From positions 1 to 36,229 of the forward strand of contig JAFVQL010000060.1 in NCBI GenBank assembly GCA_017504785.1: a stretch of 36,229 bases of DNA. Reading direction: 5' to 3'. The notes beneath the pieces are model-generated. The model was given only the letters and a program-made list of their open reading frames with translations, had not been told where the DNA came from and did not search any database. Positions 14,915-24,328 of the stretch are shown piece by piece; the stretch's first letter is position 1; each line of letters opens with the position of its first letter. A program made the position numbers and the translations under genes. Origin of the DNA: Clostridia bacterium (GTDB lineage: Bacteria; Bacillota; Clostridia; Oscillospirales; CAG-272).

Positions 14915-17900
14915 TTAAGAAAGAAAAACTACATTTTCGTTTCCAAATAAACTATCAAGACGCGCCTTTACCTTATCGCTTGCCGCCATGCAAAGTCCCT
15001 GTACGCGGACGTAGCGCTTGGCAGATGCATCATAAAGCAAAACCTCCGCATTTCCGGGATTCAAGGAAGAAAGTCTCCAAAGAACCTCGGTACGCTTGTC
15101 CGGTAAGGAGGAAAGCTTGATGCAAATGCGGGAAGGCTTCGGCTGCACGGCGTCGGATACGCTCGCAGTCTGCCGATCCGTTTTTTCATCTTCAGTCGAT
15201 AGAAGCGAGGCCGAAGAAAGAAGAATACGCACCTGATTCGTATCTCCCTCTCCTTCCTCCACAGAGAGCGTTCCGTCGATCAAAACGCCCGCTTCTTCGG
15301 TCAGAATCGATGCGTATTTTCCATACTGCTTTGCGAAAACGATGACCTCGATCTCACCGGATTTATCATCCACGCGCAAAAACGCCATTTTTTCCCCATT
15401 CTTGACGTCCTTTTTTCGAATGGCGCTGACGATGCCCGCTATTTTCACGGGCGAACGGTCCTTGTAGCGAACCTCGTAATCCGGATTTTCCTCTTCGGTA
15501 TCCGCCAATATATCCGCAACCGAATCCGTTTTTATTTTTGAAAGTGCGCTTTCATAATTATCTAACATGTGACCTGAAAAATACATGCCGGAGCTTTCCC
15601 TTTCCAGGACCAACAGCTCCTTTAGAGAATATTCATCAATTTGCGGATAATCCATCGTATCACCGGCAATGGCAGAGCTCTGCGCTGCCAGTGAAAACAT
15701 ATCCATCTGCCCGCTGATATTGTTACGCGCTTTTTCCTGCTCGGTATCAAGCACGCTCTCATAACAAGCAAGCAACGATGCGCGCGTAGCGCCCAATCCG
15801 TCAAAAGCACCGCATTTAATCAAGGATTCCAGCGTGCGTCGATTCATCTCCTTGGAATTAACGCGCCGAACGAAATCCTCAAGTGAGGTAAATCGCCCGT
15901 TGCGGCGCGCGTCGAATGTGGCTTTTACAAATCCGCGCCCAACGTTTCTTACGGCGAGAAGACCAAAGCGGATCTTTCCGTCCACAACGGAAAAATCGGC
16001 ATCGCTTTCGTTCACGTGCGGCGGCAGTACGGCAATATCATGCTTTTGAGCATCCGCAATATACGCTCTGAGCTTATCGGTCGAGCCGAGAACGCTCGTG
16101 AGCAAAGCGGCAAAATATTCTGCCGGATAATGCGTTTTCAAGTAAGCCGTCCTATAAGAAAGAATCGCATAAGCCGTCGCGTGGCTTTTATTAAATGCGT
16201 ACTTTGCAAAGCTTGCCATATCGTCGAACACGCCCTCGGAAAGCTCCGTAGAAATTCCCCTCTCCTCGCATCCTTTCACAAACCTTGCCTTTTCCGCTAA
16301 AAGCACGCTCTCCTTTTTCTTGGACATTGCGCGGCGCACAATATCCGCCTGTGCATAGGAATACCCCGCAAGACGGCGGAAAATCTGCATTACCTGCTCC
16401 TGATAAACGATACATCCGTACGTTACGTCAAGAATTTCGGCAAGTGCCGGTATTTTATAGGTGATGGCTTCCTTTCCGTGCTTTCTCGCAATAAAGGTTC
16501 CGATCGACTCCATGGGGCCCGGTCGGTAAAGCGCGATCGTCGCGATAATATCCCCAAGATTTCCCGGGGCCAGACGACCCAGAACCGCCTTCATTCCTCT
16601 GGACTCCAGCTGAAAAACGCCATCCGTCTTTCCTTGGCAAAGCAAGCGGAAGGTCATGGGATCGTTTTCCGGTATGGATGAAATATTAAAATCCGGTATT
16701 CTTTTCCTTATGCTTTTTTCGGCATCATGGATCACCGTGAGATATCTGAGTCCCAAAAAATCGAATTTCACGAGTCCGAGATCGGCAACGGTGTTCATAT
16801 CGAATTGCGTAACCGCGCCGGAGCTGCCGCCCGATAGCGGCACATAGTTATGCAAGGGCTTCTCCGTGATGACCACGCCCGCCGCATGCGTAGACGCATG
16901 GCGCGGCATTCCTTCCAACCGCTCGGAGATCTCAAGCATTTTTCGCAGCTGCGGATTTCCCTCGTACATTGCGCGCAGATCTTTTCTTTGCATCGCCGAG
17001 GCAAGCGTCACGTTCAACTCTCGCGGAATAAGCTTTGCCACGGCATCCACCGTGGAATACGGCAATCCCATCACGCGACCGACGTCGCGAACCACCGCGC
17101 GTGCCGCAAGCGTTCCGAAGGTGACGATCTGCGCGACCTTGTCCTCTCCGTATTTTTCCTTAACGTAGTTTATAACTTCCTCTCTGCGATCATAGCAGAA
17201 GTCAACGTCAAAATCGGGCATGGAAACGCGCTCCGGATTTAAAAAGCGCTCAAAGAGCAGATCGTATGCGATAGGATCCACGTCCGTAATGCCAATACAG
17301 AACGCAACGAGGCTGCCCGCACCCGAGCCGCGCCCCGGTCCTACGGGAATATCCTTGGATTTTGCATAGGAAATAAAATCGCTGACGATCAAGAAATAGG
17401 CGTTAAAGCCCATGGTATCGATCACGGAAAGCTCGTATTCCAAACGGTCAAGATATACCTGCTTTGGGAAGCGTTCAAATGAGATGCGCCCCGTACCGAT
17501 ATGCTTTTCCAAGCCGCCAAATGCATCGAGACGCAGCTTTTCCTTATGTGAAAGACCGCCTTCGGGTGTAAAATTCGGCAAATACAGCTTACCGAATTCA
17601 AAATCAAAGTTGCATTTTTCCGCAATACGAACGGTATTCTCGATCGCTCCGGGAAAAGCGGAAAAGAGCGTTTTCATCTCTTCCGATGAACGGAAATAAT
17701 AGGTTTCGCTTTCAAAGCCGAGCGTCTTCCCCTCGGAAAGCGTGCTTCCCGTTTGGATGCAAAGCAAAGCGGTCTGCATATCCGCATCCGCTTTTTCGAT
17801 GTAATGCACGTCGTTGGTTGCAACCAACGGAATATCGCATTTTTCGGAGAGGATCTTTAAGGCGAAAGCCACCTTGCGCTCTTCTTCCATTCCATGATTT

Positions 17901-18424
17901 TGCACCTCAAGGTAAAAATCCTCGCCAAAAAGCGCCTTCATTTCAAGCGCATACTTTTCGGCTTCCTCCATGCTTCCGTTCAAGATCAAGGACGGAATTT
18001 TTCCCGCAATGCAAGCGGAAAGCGCGATCAATCCCTCGTGAAGCTCGGAAAGCAGCTCCATATCTATGCGAGGGCGCGTATAAAAGCCTTCTGTAAACCC
18101 TCTCGAAACAAGCTCGCAAAGATTTCTGTATCCTGTCGCGTTCTTGCAAAGAAGCACCAGATGGTCACCCGATGAATCCATGCGCCCTTCCTTTTGGAAA
18201 CGGGAGCGGGGCGCAACGTATACCTCACATCCGATGATAGGCTTTATGCCCTTTGCCTTCAAGGAGCGATAAAACTCAACGGCGCCGTACATCACGCCGT
18301 GATCTGTGATGGCAACGGCATCCTGATTCTCTTTTATGGCCTTATCCGCGATTTCGGCGATGCGTGCCGCACCGTCCAAAAGGCTATATTCACTATGCAG
18401 ATGCAGATGAACAAACTCACCCAT
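14915..18424 (-). CDS. dnaE: DNA polymerase III alpha subunit, DnaE type
   Basis: Replicative DNA polymerase, about 1169 residues, Gram-positive DnaE layout. The N-terminal PHP domain starts with VHLHLHSEYSLLDGA; the metal aspartates of the palm lie around DFDVDFCYDRR; the finger region PDFNISSIPEND and the tandem HhH region follow; the C-terminal OB-fold shows VKIAGIVSAIRKKD. The start used is ATG 18424, which has AAGGAG 8 bases upstream; the ORF extension to 18433 begins with GTG inside the spacer. No PolC gene is in the window. It follows whiA by 20 bases on the same strand and lacks a terminator before the cvpA promoter. Confidence 0.97.
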   Translation of the reverse strand: MGEFVHLHLHSEYSLLDGAARIAEIADKAIKENQDAVAITDHGVMYGAVEFYRSLKAKGIKPIIGCEVYVAPRSRFQKEGRMDSSGDHLVLLCKNATGYRNLCELVSRGFTEGFYTRPRIDMELLSELHEGLIALSACIAGKIPSLILNGSMEEAEKYALEMKALFGEDFYLEVQNHGMEEERKVAFALKILSEKCDIPLVATNDVHYIEKADADMQTALLCIQTGSTLSEGKTLGFESETYYFRSSEEMKTLFSAFPGAIENTVRIAEKCNFDFEFGKLYLPNFTPEGGLSHKEKLRLDAFGGLEKHIGTGRISFERFPKQVYLDRLEYELSVIDTMGFNAYFLIVSDFISYAKSKDIPVGPGRGSGAGSLVAFCIGITDVDPIAYDLLFERFLNPERVSMPDFDVDFCYDRREEVINYVKEKYGEDKVAQIVTFGTLAARAVVRDVGRVMGLPYSTVDAVAKLIPRELNVTLASAMQRKDLRAMYEGNPQLRKMLEISERLEGMPRHASTHAAGVVITEKPLHNYVPLSGGSSGAVTQFDMNTVADLGLVKFDFLGLRYLTVIHDAEKSIRKRIPDFNISSIPENDPMTFRLLCQGKTDGVFQLESRGMKAVLGRLAPGNLGDIIATIALYRPGPMESIGTFIARKHGKEAITYKIPALAEILDVTYGCIVYQEQVMQIFRRLAGYSYAQADIVRRAMSKKKESVLLAEKARFVKGCEERGISTELSEGVFDDMASFAKYAFNKSHATAYAILSYRTAYLKTHYPAEYFAALLTSVLGSTDKLRAYIADAQKHDIAVLPPHVNESDADFSVVDGKIRFGLLAVRNVGRGFVKATFDARRNGRFTSLEDFVRRVNSKEMNRRTLESLIKCGAFDGLGATRASLLACYESVLDTEQEKARNNISGQMDMFSLAAQSSAIAGDTMDYPQIDEYSLKELLVLERESSGMYFSGHMLDNYESALSKIKTDSVADILADTEEENPDYEVRYKDRSPVKIAGIVSAIRKKDVKNGEKMAFLRVDDKSGEIEVIVFAKQYGKYASILTEEAGVLIDGTLSVEEGEGDTNQVRILLSSASLLSTEDEKTDRQTASVSDAVQPKPSRICIKLSSLPDKRTEVLWRLSSLNPGNAEVLLYDASAKRYVRVQGLCMAASDKVKARLDSLFGNENVVFLS

Positions 18425-18444
18425 AAAAATCACTCCTTCTTGCT

Positions 18445-19332
18445 TTATTTTTCCTCGATCAGCATACGGTCGGCGATCTGAAGGATCTTATTTAACCGAT
18501 GCGAAAGTCCCGGCTTTGTGATCGGCGGGACGCAAAGCGGCGCAAGCTGGGAAAGCGAAAGATCCTTATGCTCGAGACGCAAGCGCGCCGTTCTTTCCAG
18601 CTCCTCGGGAAGCGAGGAAAGCAGACCTCTTTTGGCAAGCTCCTCGATCGCGGCGATCTGCTTTGAAGAGGCTGCGACCGCCTTCACTATATTATTCGTT
18701 TCGCAATTGGCAACTCTGTTTGCCGTATTGCGTATATCACCTTCGATTTTAGCATTCATCATGCGGAACGCCGTGGCGTTCATCATTGCAAGTGCAAAAA
18801 AATCCTCAATGGCTCCGCTGTTTTTTAAATACAGAACGCTTTGCCCCATGCGCTCGGCTCTTTTCATCTCAATACCCATTTCAGCAAGATAGTTTGTCAA
18901 TGCATTTTCTCTTGTTTCAGGCAATAATTCGAGGCAGTATTGTTTGTGTGGATCAGACAAGCGACCGCATGCAACGAAGATCCCTTGCAAAAAGCTCGGG
19001 GTACAAGCATGGCATTTCGGAAGCGGATGCATGCTCTGTTGCGAAATGATCTCGCAAATAAATCTCGAGCAGGACGGGCTTTCAAAGAAAAGCGAAACCG
19101 TCCTTTTGCCCTTGCTCTTCGGAAGGTGCTTACACTGCTTTCCGAAAAATTCCTGCACGAGAAGAACGACCGCGGATGCAATACGCTCGTTATCGAGAGC
19201 TATGGTAATTTCATTTTGGCTGCACGCACCGCGCACGGCTATAATGCCGTACAGCAACGCACGGCGACAGCAACCGCTTTTTGGCAGCTGTGCCATGATC
19301 TCTTCCTTCTGCTCTATACAAAACGAAGCCAC
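18445..19332 (-). CDS. whiA: Sporulation/cell-division regulator WhiA
   Basis: DNA-binding protein with an N-terminal LAGLIDADG-type fold and a C-terminal helix-turn-helix, 295 residues. In actinomycetes it controls sporulation septation, in Bacillus it affects growth and division. The C-terminal motif LEHKDLSLSQLAPLCVPPITKPGLSHRLNKI is the HTH that ends the family. The start at 19332 overlaps the end of murB by 19 bases, so translation may be coupled. It keeps the place near murB and dnaE seen in many Clostridia, although rapZ and yvcK, its usual neighbours, are absent. Confidence 0.93.
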   Translation of the reverse strand: MASFCIEQKEEIMAQLPKSGCCRRALLYGIIAVRGACSQNEITIALDNERIASAVVLLVQEFFGKQCKHLPKSKGKRTVSLFFESPSCSRFICEIISQQSMHPLPKCHACTPSFLQGIFVACGRLSDPHKQYCLELLPETRENALTNYLAEMGIEMKRAERMGQSVLYLKNSGAIEDFFALAMMNATAFRMMNAKIEGDIRNTANRVANCETNNIVKAVAASSKQIAAIEELAKRGLLSSLPEELERTARLRLEHKDLSLSQLAPLCVPPITKPGLSHRLNKILQIADRMLIEEK

Positions 19333-20234
19333 CTCGCTCCCTCCGTTTCCTCTATAATTTCAATTTCCGTTTGCAACGCAACGCCAAAGCACTGAAGGAC
19401 CCTTGCCTTAACGAAATCCAGAACGGCAAGAAAATCCCTTGCGGTTGCATTGCCTTCATTTACAATAAATCCCGCGTGCTTTTCCGAAACCGATGCATCG
19501 CCGATGCGATAGCCCTTACATCCGCACCGATCGATATAATACGCCGCCGACGTATCGCCCACTCGCAAAAAGACAGATCCGAGCGAGCGCTCTGCGGGCT
19601 GGGAGGCCATACGGCGCGCCGCCACCTCTTCCATTGCTTGCTCCGCCGAAAAAAGATCTCCCTCACCGCCAACGAACCCTGCGGACAAAAGGATTCCCCG
19701 CGAAGAAACATCCGACCGACGGTAAGAAAAAAACAGCTCCGACCGATCCACGCGAACGACGCGGTCCTCTCTCGGATCGTATAAATCAACGAAAGAAAGC
19801 CGATCTGAGATCGAAAGACCGTATGCCCCCGCATTCTGATAAACGGCACCGCCGACCGTTGCGGGAATACCGAAAAGTTCCTTAGGCGGCACGAGGTTAA
19901 ATTCAAGCATTTTTCGGCATAGTACGGAAAGCGGAACACCGCATTCCGCAACCGCCATGCCTTGCTCAAAATAAACCCCTCGCATACGCTTCGCACAAAC
20001 CAAGCAGATCTTCCATTCTCCGTCCGGCGCAAGGACGTTGGACATATTCCCAACGACCTTATACGGAATGCCCTTTTTGCAAAGTCGCGAGAGCAAGCAC
20101 AAAAGCTCGCCTCTGTTTTTGGGATATGCAACGAGAGAGGCAGTTCCCCCGATCCCTACGTACGATAGCCGCTTTAGGCTTTCGTTCAGCTTATAATCAA
20201 TCCCGTGATGCTCCAAAAAAGTACACAAACCCAA
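19314..20234 (-). CDS. murB: UDP-N-acetylenolpyruvoylglucosamine reductase
   Basis: FAD/NADPH-dependent enzyme that reduces UDP-GlcNAc-enolpyruvate to UDP-MurNAc, the second committed step of peptidoglycan synthesis. The 306 residues hold the FAD site GNMSNVL, GIPATVGGAVYQNAGAYG, the catalytic serine in GSVFLR and the C-terminal HAGFIVN. The start codon is TTG at 20234: AAGGAG lies 9 bases upstream in the right frame, while the nearby ATG is in another frame. It overlaps whiA by 19 bases and is followed by whiA and dnaE on the same strand. Its promoter is not clear; recN ends 107 bases upstream. Confidence 0.97.
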   Translation of the reverse strand: MGLCTFLEHHGIDYKLNESLKRLSYVGIGGTASLVAYPKNRGELLCLLSRLCKKGIPYKVVGNMSNVLAPDGEWKICLVCAKRMRGVYFEQGMAVAECGVPLSVLCRKMLEFNLVPPKELFGIPATVGGAVYQNAGAYGLSISDRLSFVDLYDPREDRVVRVDRSELFFSYRRSDVSSRGILLSAGFVGGEGDLFSAEQAMEEVAARRMASQPAERSLGSVFLRVGDTSAAYYIDRCGCKGYRIGDASVSEKHAGFIVNEGNATARDFLAVLDFVKARVLQCFGVALQTEIEIIEETEGARWLRFV

Positions 20235-20341
20235 AGTATCATTCTCCTTTATTTAATATCCTTGCATACTCCTATTTTTGAACATCCGGTGCATCCGCAT
20301 GTATGCGGCTTATATTATTTTTATTTTCTTTTGGTTTCTCT

Positions 20342-22030
20342 TTAGATTTCTTTGCGGTCGATCATATCGATCGCGGCCTCTCTTTGCGCTTGTGTTACGC
20401 AAAGACCGCCGAGAATGCGCGACACCTCGCCGATGCGCCCGTCTCTGTCCAAGGGGCGGATGCCTGTTTTCGTCACGCCGTCAACGTCCTTTTTCTCGAT
20501 CAAAAAGTGCGTATGCGCCAGCGATGCGATCTGCGCGCTGTGCGTCACCACGAAGATCTGCGCGGTTTCGGCAAGATCGTACATTTTAAGACCGATCTTT
20601 CTTGCCGTTTTACCGGAAACGCCCGCATCGATCTCATCGAATATCAGCGTTGCCACCCCTTCTTTATCCGAAAGGGCGCATTTCAGCGCAAGCATAATTC
20701 TCGCAAGCTCACCGCCCGATGCGATCTTTGCGATCGGCTTGGGATCTGCGCCGCGATTGGCACTGACGAAAAATTCGACCGTATCCGTTCCAAATGCGGA
20801 AAGCACCCTTTCACCGGCAGAAAATTCTTCCTTTACCGCGGCAAAAAATACCGTTTTCGGCATATCGAGAAATTCGAGGGTTTCTTTTACGGAGGCCTCA
20901 AGCCGCTTGGCGGCGGCAATACGCGCATCGTGAAGCTTTTGTGCAACCGCAAGCGCCGCACGGTATGCCTGCGCTTCGCGCTTTTCGAGATCCGATAAAA
21001 GCTCGTCGGCGTTTAAAAGCGTTTCGTATTCGGCGCGCGCCTTATCGCGATAAGAAAGGATCTCTGCCACCGTAAGGCCGTATTTTCTCTTCAGGACGGA
21101 AATATCCGCAAGTCGGGATTCGATCTCATTCAGCGCGGCCACGGGGTCGTCTACGCTATCCTCGCAGTAAACCGCGACCTCCTCCGCAATATCCATCACG
21201 GAATACATACAGTCACGAAGCGTTTCCGCATATTGCGCGCACCTCGGAATCACGTCCGAGATCTGGGTCAAGGAAGCAATGCTTCGGTCAAGAAGCAAGG
21301 AAACGCTTCCCTTTTCGCTTCCCTTTAATGCTTTATATATGAAGGATGCATGCTTCATGATGCGCTCACTGCTGCGAAGGCGCACCTTTTCTTCCACGAG
21401 CCGTTCTTCCTCTCCGTCCGTAAGGGCAAGCGCATCAATATCTCGGATCTGATATTCAAGCATCTCCATGCGCCTTTCGCGCTCTGCCGCCTTGGCGGCA
21501 ACGCTTTTCTTTTCCTTTCGCAACGCATCGTAAACGGCGAACGCTTCCTTATATTCCGCAAGAAGCGGAGAATATCCACCGTAGCTGTCGAGGATCGACA
21601 GATGAACGTCCCTCTCCATGAGAGAGCGCGTATCGTTCTGCCCGTGAATACTGACGAGCGAGGGCATGATCATGCGAAGTGCCGAAAGACTCACGGCGCG
21701 GCCGTTGATACGAACCGAAGAGCGCCCATCGGAGGTAATGCTTCTTTGAACGAAAAGCACGCCCTCCTCATCCGGAAGGATGCCCGCCGCTTCCAAGGCA
21801 GAAAGCGCTTCCTTGCGAAAATTTCCAAACATCGCGCTGACCATCGCCGTATTTTCACCCGTGCGGATCAGCTCTCTCTCCGCTTTCGCGCCGAGAAGCA
21901 GACGGATACTGTCTATAATGACGGATTTACCCGCACCGGTCTCACCCGTAAGTGCGGAAAATCCCGCGGAGAAATCCACGTCCAAGCGATGAATGACCGC
22001 TATATTTTCAATGTGTAAGGACAGTAGCAT
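20342..22030 (-). CDS. recN: DNA repair protein RecN
   Basis: SMC-like ATPase of about 562 residues for double-strand break repair. Walker A GETGAGKSV is in the N-terminal head; LLGAKAERELIRTGE follows; two long coiled-coil arms occupy the middle; the signature SGGELARIMLALKCA and Walker B LIFDEIDAGVSG are near the C-terminus. The start ATG 22030 is preceded by AAGGAGAATCT; an earlier frame extension lies in the argR gap. It follows argR directly. In many spore formers recN is followed by spoIVB and spo0A; here it is followed by murB. Confidence 0.96.
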   Translation of the reverse strand: MLLSLHIENIAVIHRLDVDFSAGFSALTGETGAGKSVIIDSIRLLLGAKAERELIRTGENTAMVSAMFGNFRKEALSALEAAGILPDEEGVLFVQRSITSDGRSSVRINGRAVSLSALRMIMPSLVSIHGQNDTRSLMERDVHLSILDSYGGYSPLLAEYKEAFAVYDALRKEKKSVAAKAAERERRMEMLEYQIRDIDALALTDGEEERLVEEKVRLRSSERIMKHASFIYKALKGSEKGSVSLLLDRSIASLTQISDVIPRCAQYAETLRDCMYSVMDIAEEVAVYCEDSVDDPVAALNEIESRLADISVLKRKYGLTVAEILSYRDKARAEYETLLNADELLSDLEKREAQAYRAALAVAQKLHDARIAAAKRLEASVKETLEFLDMPKTVFFAAVKEEFSAGERVLSAFGTDTVEFFVSANRGADPKPIAKIASGGELARIMLALKCALSDKEGVATLIFDEIDAGVSGKTARKIGLKMYDLAETAQIFVVTHSAQIASLAHTHFLIEKKDVDGVTKTGIRPLDRDGRIGEVSRILGGLCVTQAQREAAIDMIDRKEI

Positions 22031-22046
22031 AGATTCTCCTTGTGAA

Positions 22047-22499
22047 TTAAATACCAAACGAGCGCTTCAGCTCGTTTTTCAGATTTTGTGCCGTCTGCGT
22101 ATCTCTGACGACCATCATAACGGTATCATCTCCCGCGACCGATCCGAGAATGCCCTCCAAAGACATTTGGTCCACGCATACGGCGATCGCGTTTGCCATG
22201 CCCGATGCCGTTCGGATCACGAGCATATTTCCCGCGGCGTCTACGTTGACGATCGAATCGGTGATGGCGGAATTCAAAGCCGAAGCACTCGTCTCCTTCT
22301 TCAGCTCGGGCAGAATGTACTTATAGGTTCCTTTGCCCGTCAGTCCTTTTACAAGACGCAGCTCTCTTATATCTCTGGACGCAGTCGTCTGCGTAACGAA
22401 ATATCCTTCTTTGGCAAGAAGATCGATCAGCGCACCTTGCGTATCGACCTCGTATTTTTCAATGATCTCCAGGATTTTTTGATGTCTTTCGTTTTTCAC
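22047..22499 (-). CDS. argR: Arginine repressor
   Basis: 150-residue ArgR/AhrC repressor. The N-terminal winged helix-turn-helix reads RHQKILEIIEKYEVDTQGAL and TTASRDIRELRLVKG; the C-terminal hexamerisation and arginine-binding part ends in GSVAGDDTVMMVVRD. It binds ARG boxes to repress arginine synthesis or activate catabolism when arginine is present. No ARG genes are in the window; its place between nadK and recN is the common arrangement in Bacillota. It lies 14 bases after nadK. Confidence 0.97.
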   Translation of the reverse strand: MKNERHQKILEIIEKYEVDTQGALIDLLAKEGYFVTQTTASRDIRELRLVKGLTGKGTYKYILPELKKETSASALNSAITDSIVNVDAAGNMLVIRTASGMANAIAVCVDQMSLEGILGSVAGDDTVMMVVRDTQTAQNLKNELKRSFGI

Positions 22500-22513
22500 G
22501 GCAGTTTCCTCTT

Positions 22514-23350
22514 TTATATTTCATCCAAAGAACGCAGCTTGGAAAACAGTGCGTTCATTCGGTTTTCTTTCTTGAAAGTGATCATCTTTATGTTTTTTTC
22601 ACTGCGGCAAACCCGACAGCGAGCACCTGCATTCAAAACGCCCCACGGACGACCGTCCACCGCAACGTTCAGCGTTGCCTGTGATCCGCAACCGACCGTC
22701 AACACCTCTCTGTCGGAAAAGATCAAAGAGCGGGAAAAAAACGAATGCGGGCATATCGGCGTCACGAGAATGGACGGATGGTCCTGAAAAACGATCGGAC
22801 CGCCCGCGGACAAGGAATACGCCGTAGAACCGATCGGCGTTGCAAAGATAAGTCCGTCCGCCCTGTATTTCACGGAAGCACCGTTGCCGTCCGTCAGTGT
22901 CAGATACGTAAGCTCCACGGGATTGCTGTGCGAGAACACGACCTCGTTCACCGCCAAGCGCTCCATAGAGGGCTGCCCCTCGATCTTGATCGAAAGGAGC
23001 ATTCTCTCCTCCACGGTGTAATTGCCGTCAAAAAGGCGGGCAAGATGGGAGATCTCCCCGGGAGCAAGCTCGCTCATATATCCAAGGCGACCGAGATTGA
23101 TGCCGAGCATAGGCACGCCGTATCGAATGGCGCAATGCGATGCATCCAAAATCGATCCGTCTCCTCCGATCACCACGATCACGTCGGCATCCGCAGGAAA
23201 ATCATCGTATTTCGTCACGGCCCCCGAGGGATACGGCAAGGATGCATCCATACATACGTCCGCACCGTGCGAAAGAAGCTCCTTTACCACCTGTTTTGTC
23301 GTTTGAAAGCCTTTATCTTTTTTTTCGTTGGGGATAATTACGATCTTCAC
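22514..23350 (-). CDS. nadK: NAD kinase
   Basis: ATP- or polyphosphate-dependent kinase of 278 residues that makes NADP from NAD. The GGDG motif stands in VVIGGDGSILDASH, and AVNEVVFSH with DGLIFATPIGSTAYSLSAGGP gives the NAD site. The gene begins 17 bases after the tlyA stop and the sequence SRSLIFSDREVL is usual for the family. It sits in the conserved tlyA-nadK-argR-recN order. Confidence 0.96.
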   Translation of the reverse strand: MKIVIIPNEKKDKGFQTTKQVVKELLSHGADVCMDASLPYPSGAVTKYDDFPADADVIVVIGGDGSILDASHCAIRYGVPMLGINLGRLGYMSELAPGEISHLARLFDGNYTVEERMLLSIKIEGQPSMERLAVNEVVFSHSNPVELTYLTLTDGNGASVKYRADGLIFATPIGSTAYSLSAGGPIVFQDHPSILVTPICPHSFFSRSLIFSDREVLTVGCGSQATLNVAVDGRPWGVLNAGARCRVCRSEKNIKMITFKKENRMNALFSKLRSLDEI

Positions 23351-23367
23351 TGTGAATCCTCCCTAAA

Positions 23368-24099
23368 CTAAATCTTTTTTTGAAAATGTGCAAGATATTC
23401 GATATTTCCGTCACCGCCGCGGATAGGAGATACGATCGCGCCGTGGCAAGCAAAGCCGATCTGCTCAGCAAACGCCACAACGGAAGAAAGCGCCGCCTCT
23501 CTTGCCTTTTCATCCTTCACGATACCGCCCTTGCCGATCGCGGCGCGACCAACCTCAAACTGCGGCTTTACAAGACACACGAAATGTGCCCCATCCGCAA
23601 GCACGCTGTAAAGCGCGGGGATGATGTAGGTAGCGGAAATAAAAGAAACGTCCATCACCGCAAAATTCGGCACGTACGGAAGATCCTCCGGCGAAAGATA
23701 GCGCGCATTGTATCCTTCGATAACGAAAACGCGCGGATCGCGGCGCAAGAAATCGACCAGCTGATCCTTTCCCGAATCCAAGGCGATCACGCGGCTTGCG
23801 CCGTTTTGCAAAAGGCAGTCCGTAAATCCGCCGCTGGATGCGCCGACGTCGATCGCGCGCACGCCCTGTACGTCGATGGAGAATGCGGAAAGCGCGCCCT
23901 CGAGCTTCGTGCCGCCGCGGCTGGCGTACGGACGCGCCGAGCGATTGAGGACGATACCCTCCTCCATTCCGTCTATATGCATAGCAGGCTTATCCAGCAC
24001 ACGTCCGTTTATACTGACAGCCCCCTCTTCGATCAGCTGCTTCGCCTCCGTGCGACTGCGCGCAAAGCCCGCCTCGGCGAGAAAAACGTCAAGTCTCAT
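23368..24099 (-). CDS. tlyA: TlyA-family rRNA 2'-O-methyltransferase
   Basis: About 243 residues: an N-terminal S4 RNA-binding domain (RLDVFLAEAGFARSRTEAKQ, VSINGRVLDKP) and a Rossmann methyltransferase domain with the SAM site AIDVGASSGGFTDCLLQNGA and VMDVSFIS, KPQFEVG. TlyA proteins methylate rRNA (C1409/C1920 in mycobacteria) or act as haemolysins in name only. The ATG at 24099 is chosen: the protein's usual N-terminus begins there, and the ATG lies within the xseB stop region (11-base overlap), so translation is probably coupled; the frame up to 24162 overlaps xseB fully. Confidence 0.92.
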   Translation of the reverse strand: MRLDVFLAEAGFARSRTEAKQLIEEGAVSINGRVLDKPAMHIDGMEEGIVLNRSARPYASRGGTKLEGALSAFSIDVQGVRAIDVGASSGGFTDCLLQNGASRVIALDSGKDQLVDFLRRDPRVFVIEGYNARYLSPEDLPYVPNFAVMDVSFISATYIIPALYSVLADGAHFVCLVKPQFEVGRAAIGKGGIVKDEKAREAALSSVVAFAEQIGFACHGAIVSPIRGGDGNIEYLAHFQKKI

Positions 24100-24328
24100 C
24101 GGCGGTATCAAAAGGTGCTTCGACCATGCCACCGTCTTCGCCTTCCAGCAAAACGCTGACACGGCGCTCTGCGCTCTCCAGCGTCGTATGGCAAAAACGA
24201 AGAAGCTTCACGGCCTGCTCGTAGGTCTGCATTGCGGCACCCAAGCCGAGGCTTCCGCCCTCAAGCGCGCGGATCGCGCCGTCCAGCTTTTCCATCGCCT
24301 CTTCAAAGCTTATGCTCTTATCTTCCAT
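24089..24328 (-). CDS. xseB: Exodeoxyribonuclease VII small subunit
   Basis: 79 residues with the family pattern SFEEAMEKLDGAIRALEGGSLGLGAAMQTYEQAVKLLRFC. Its small helical subunit binds the large subunit XseA to form the exonuclease VII complex, which degrades single-stranded DNA. It overlaps xseA by 11 bases upstream and tlyA by 11 bases downstream, a coupled run. In many relatives ispA and dxs lie between xseB and tlyA; they are absent here. Confidence 0.94.
   Translation of the reverse strand: MEDKSISFEEAMEKLDGAIRALEGGSLGLGAAMQTYEQAVKLLRFCHTTLESAERRVSVLLEGEDGGMVEAPFDTADET

Noticed and set aside
17812..17829. Perfect 18-bp palindrome CGTTGGTTG/CAACCAACG inside dnaE
   Set aside because: It lies in the sequence for the conserved LVATNDVHY motif, so conserved coding accounts for it.
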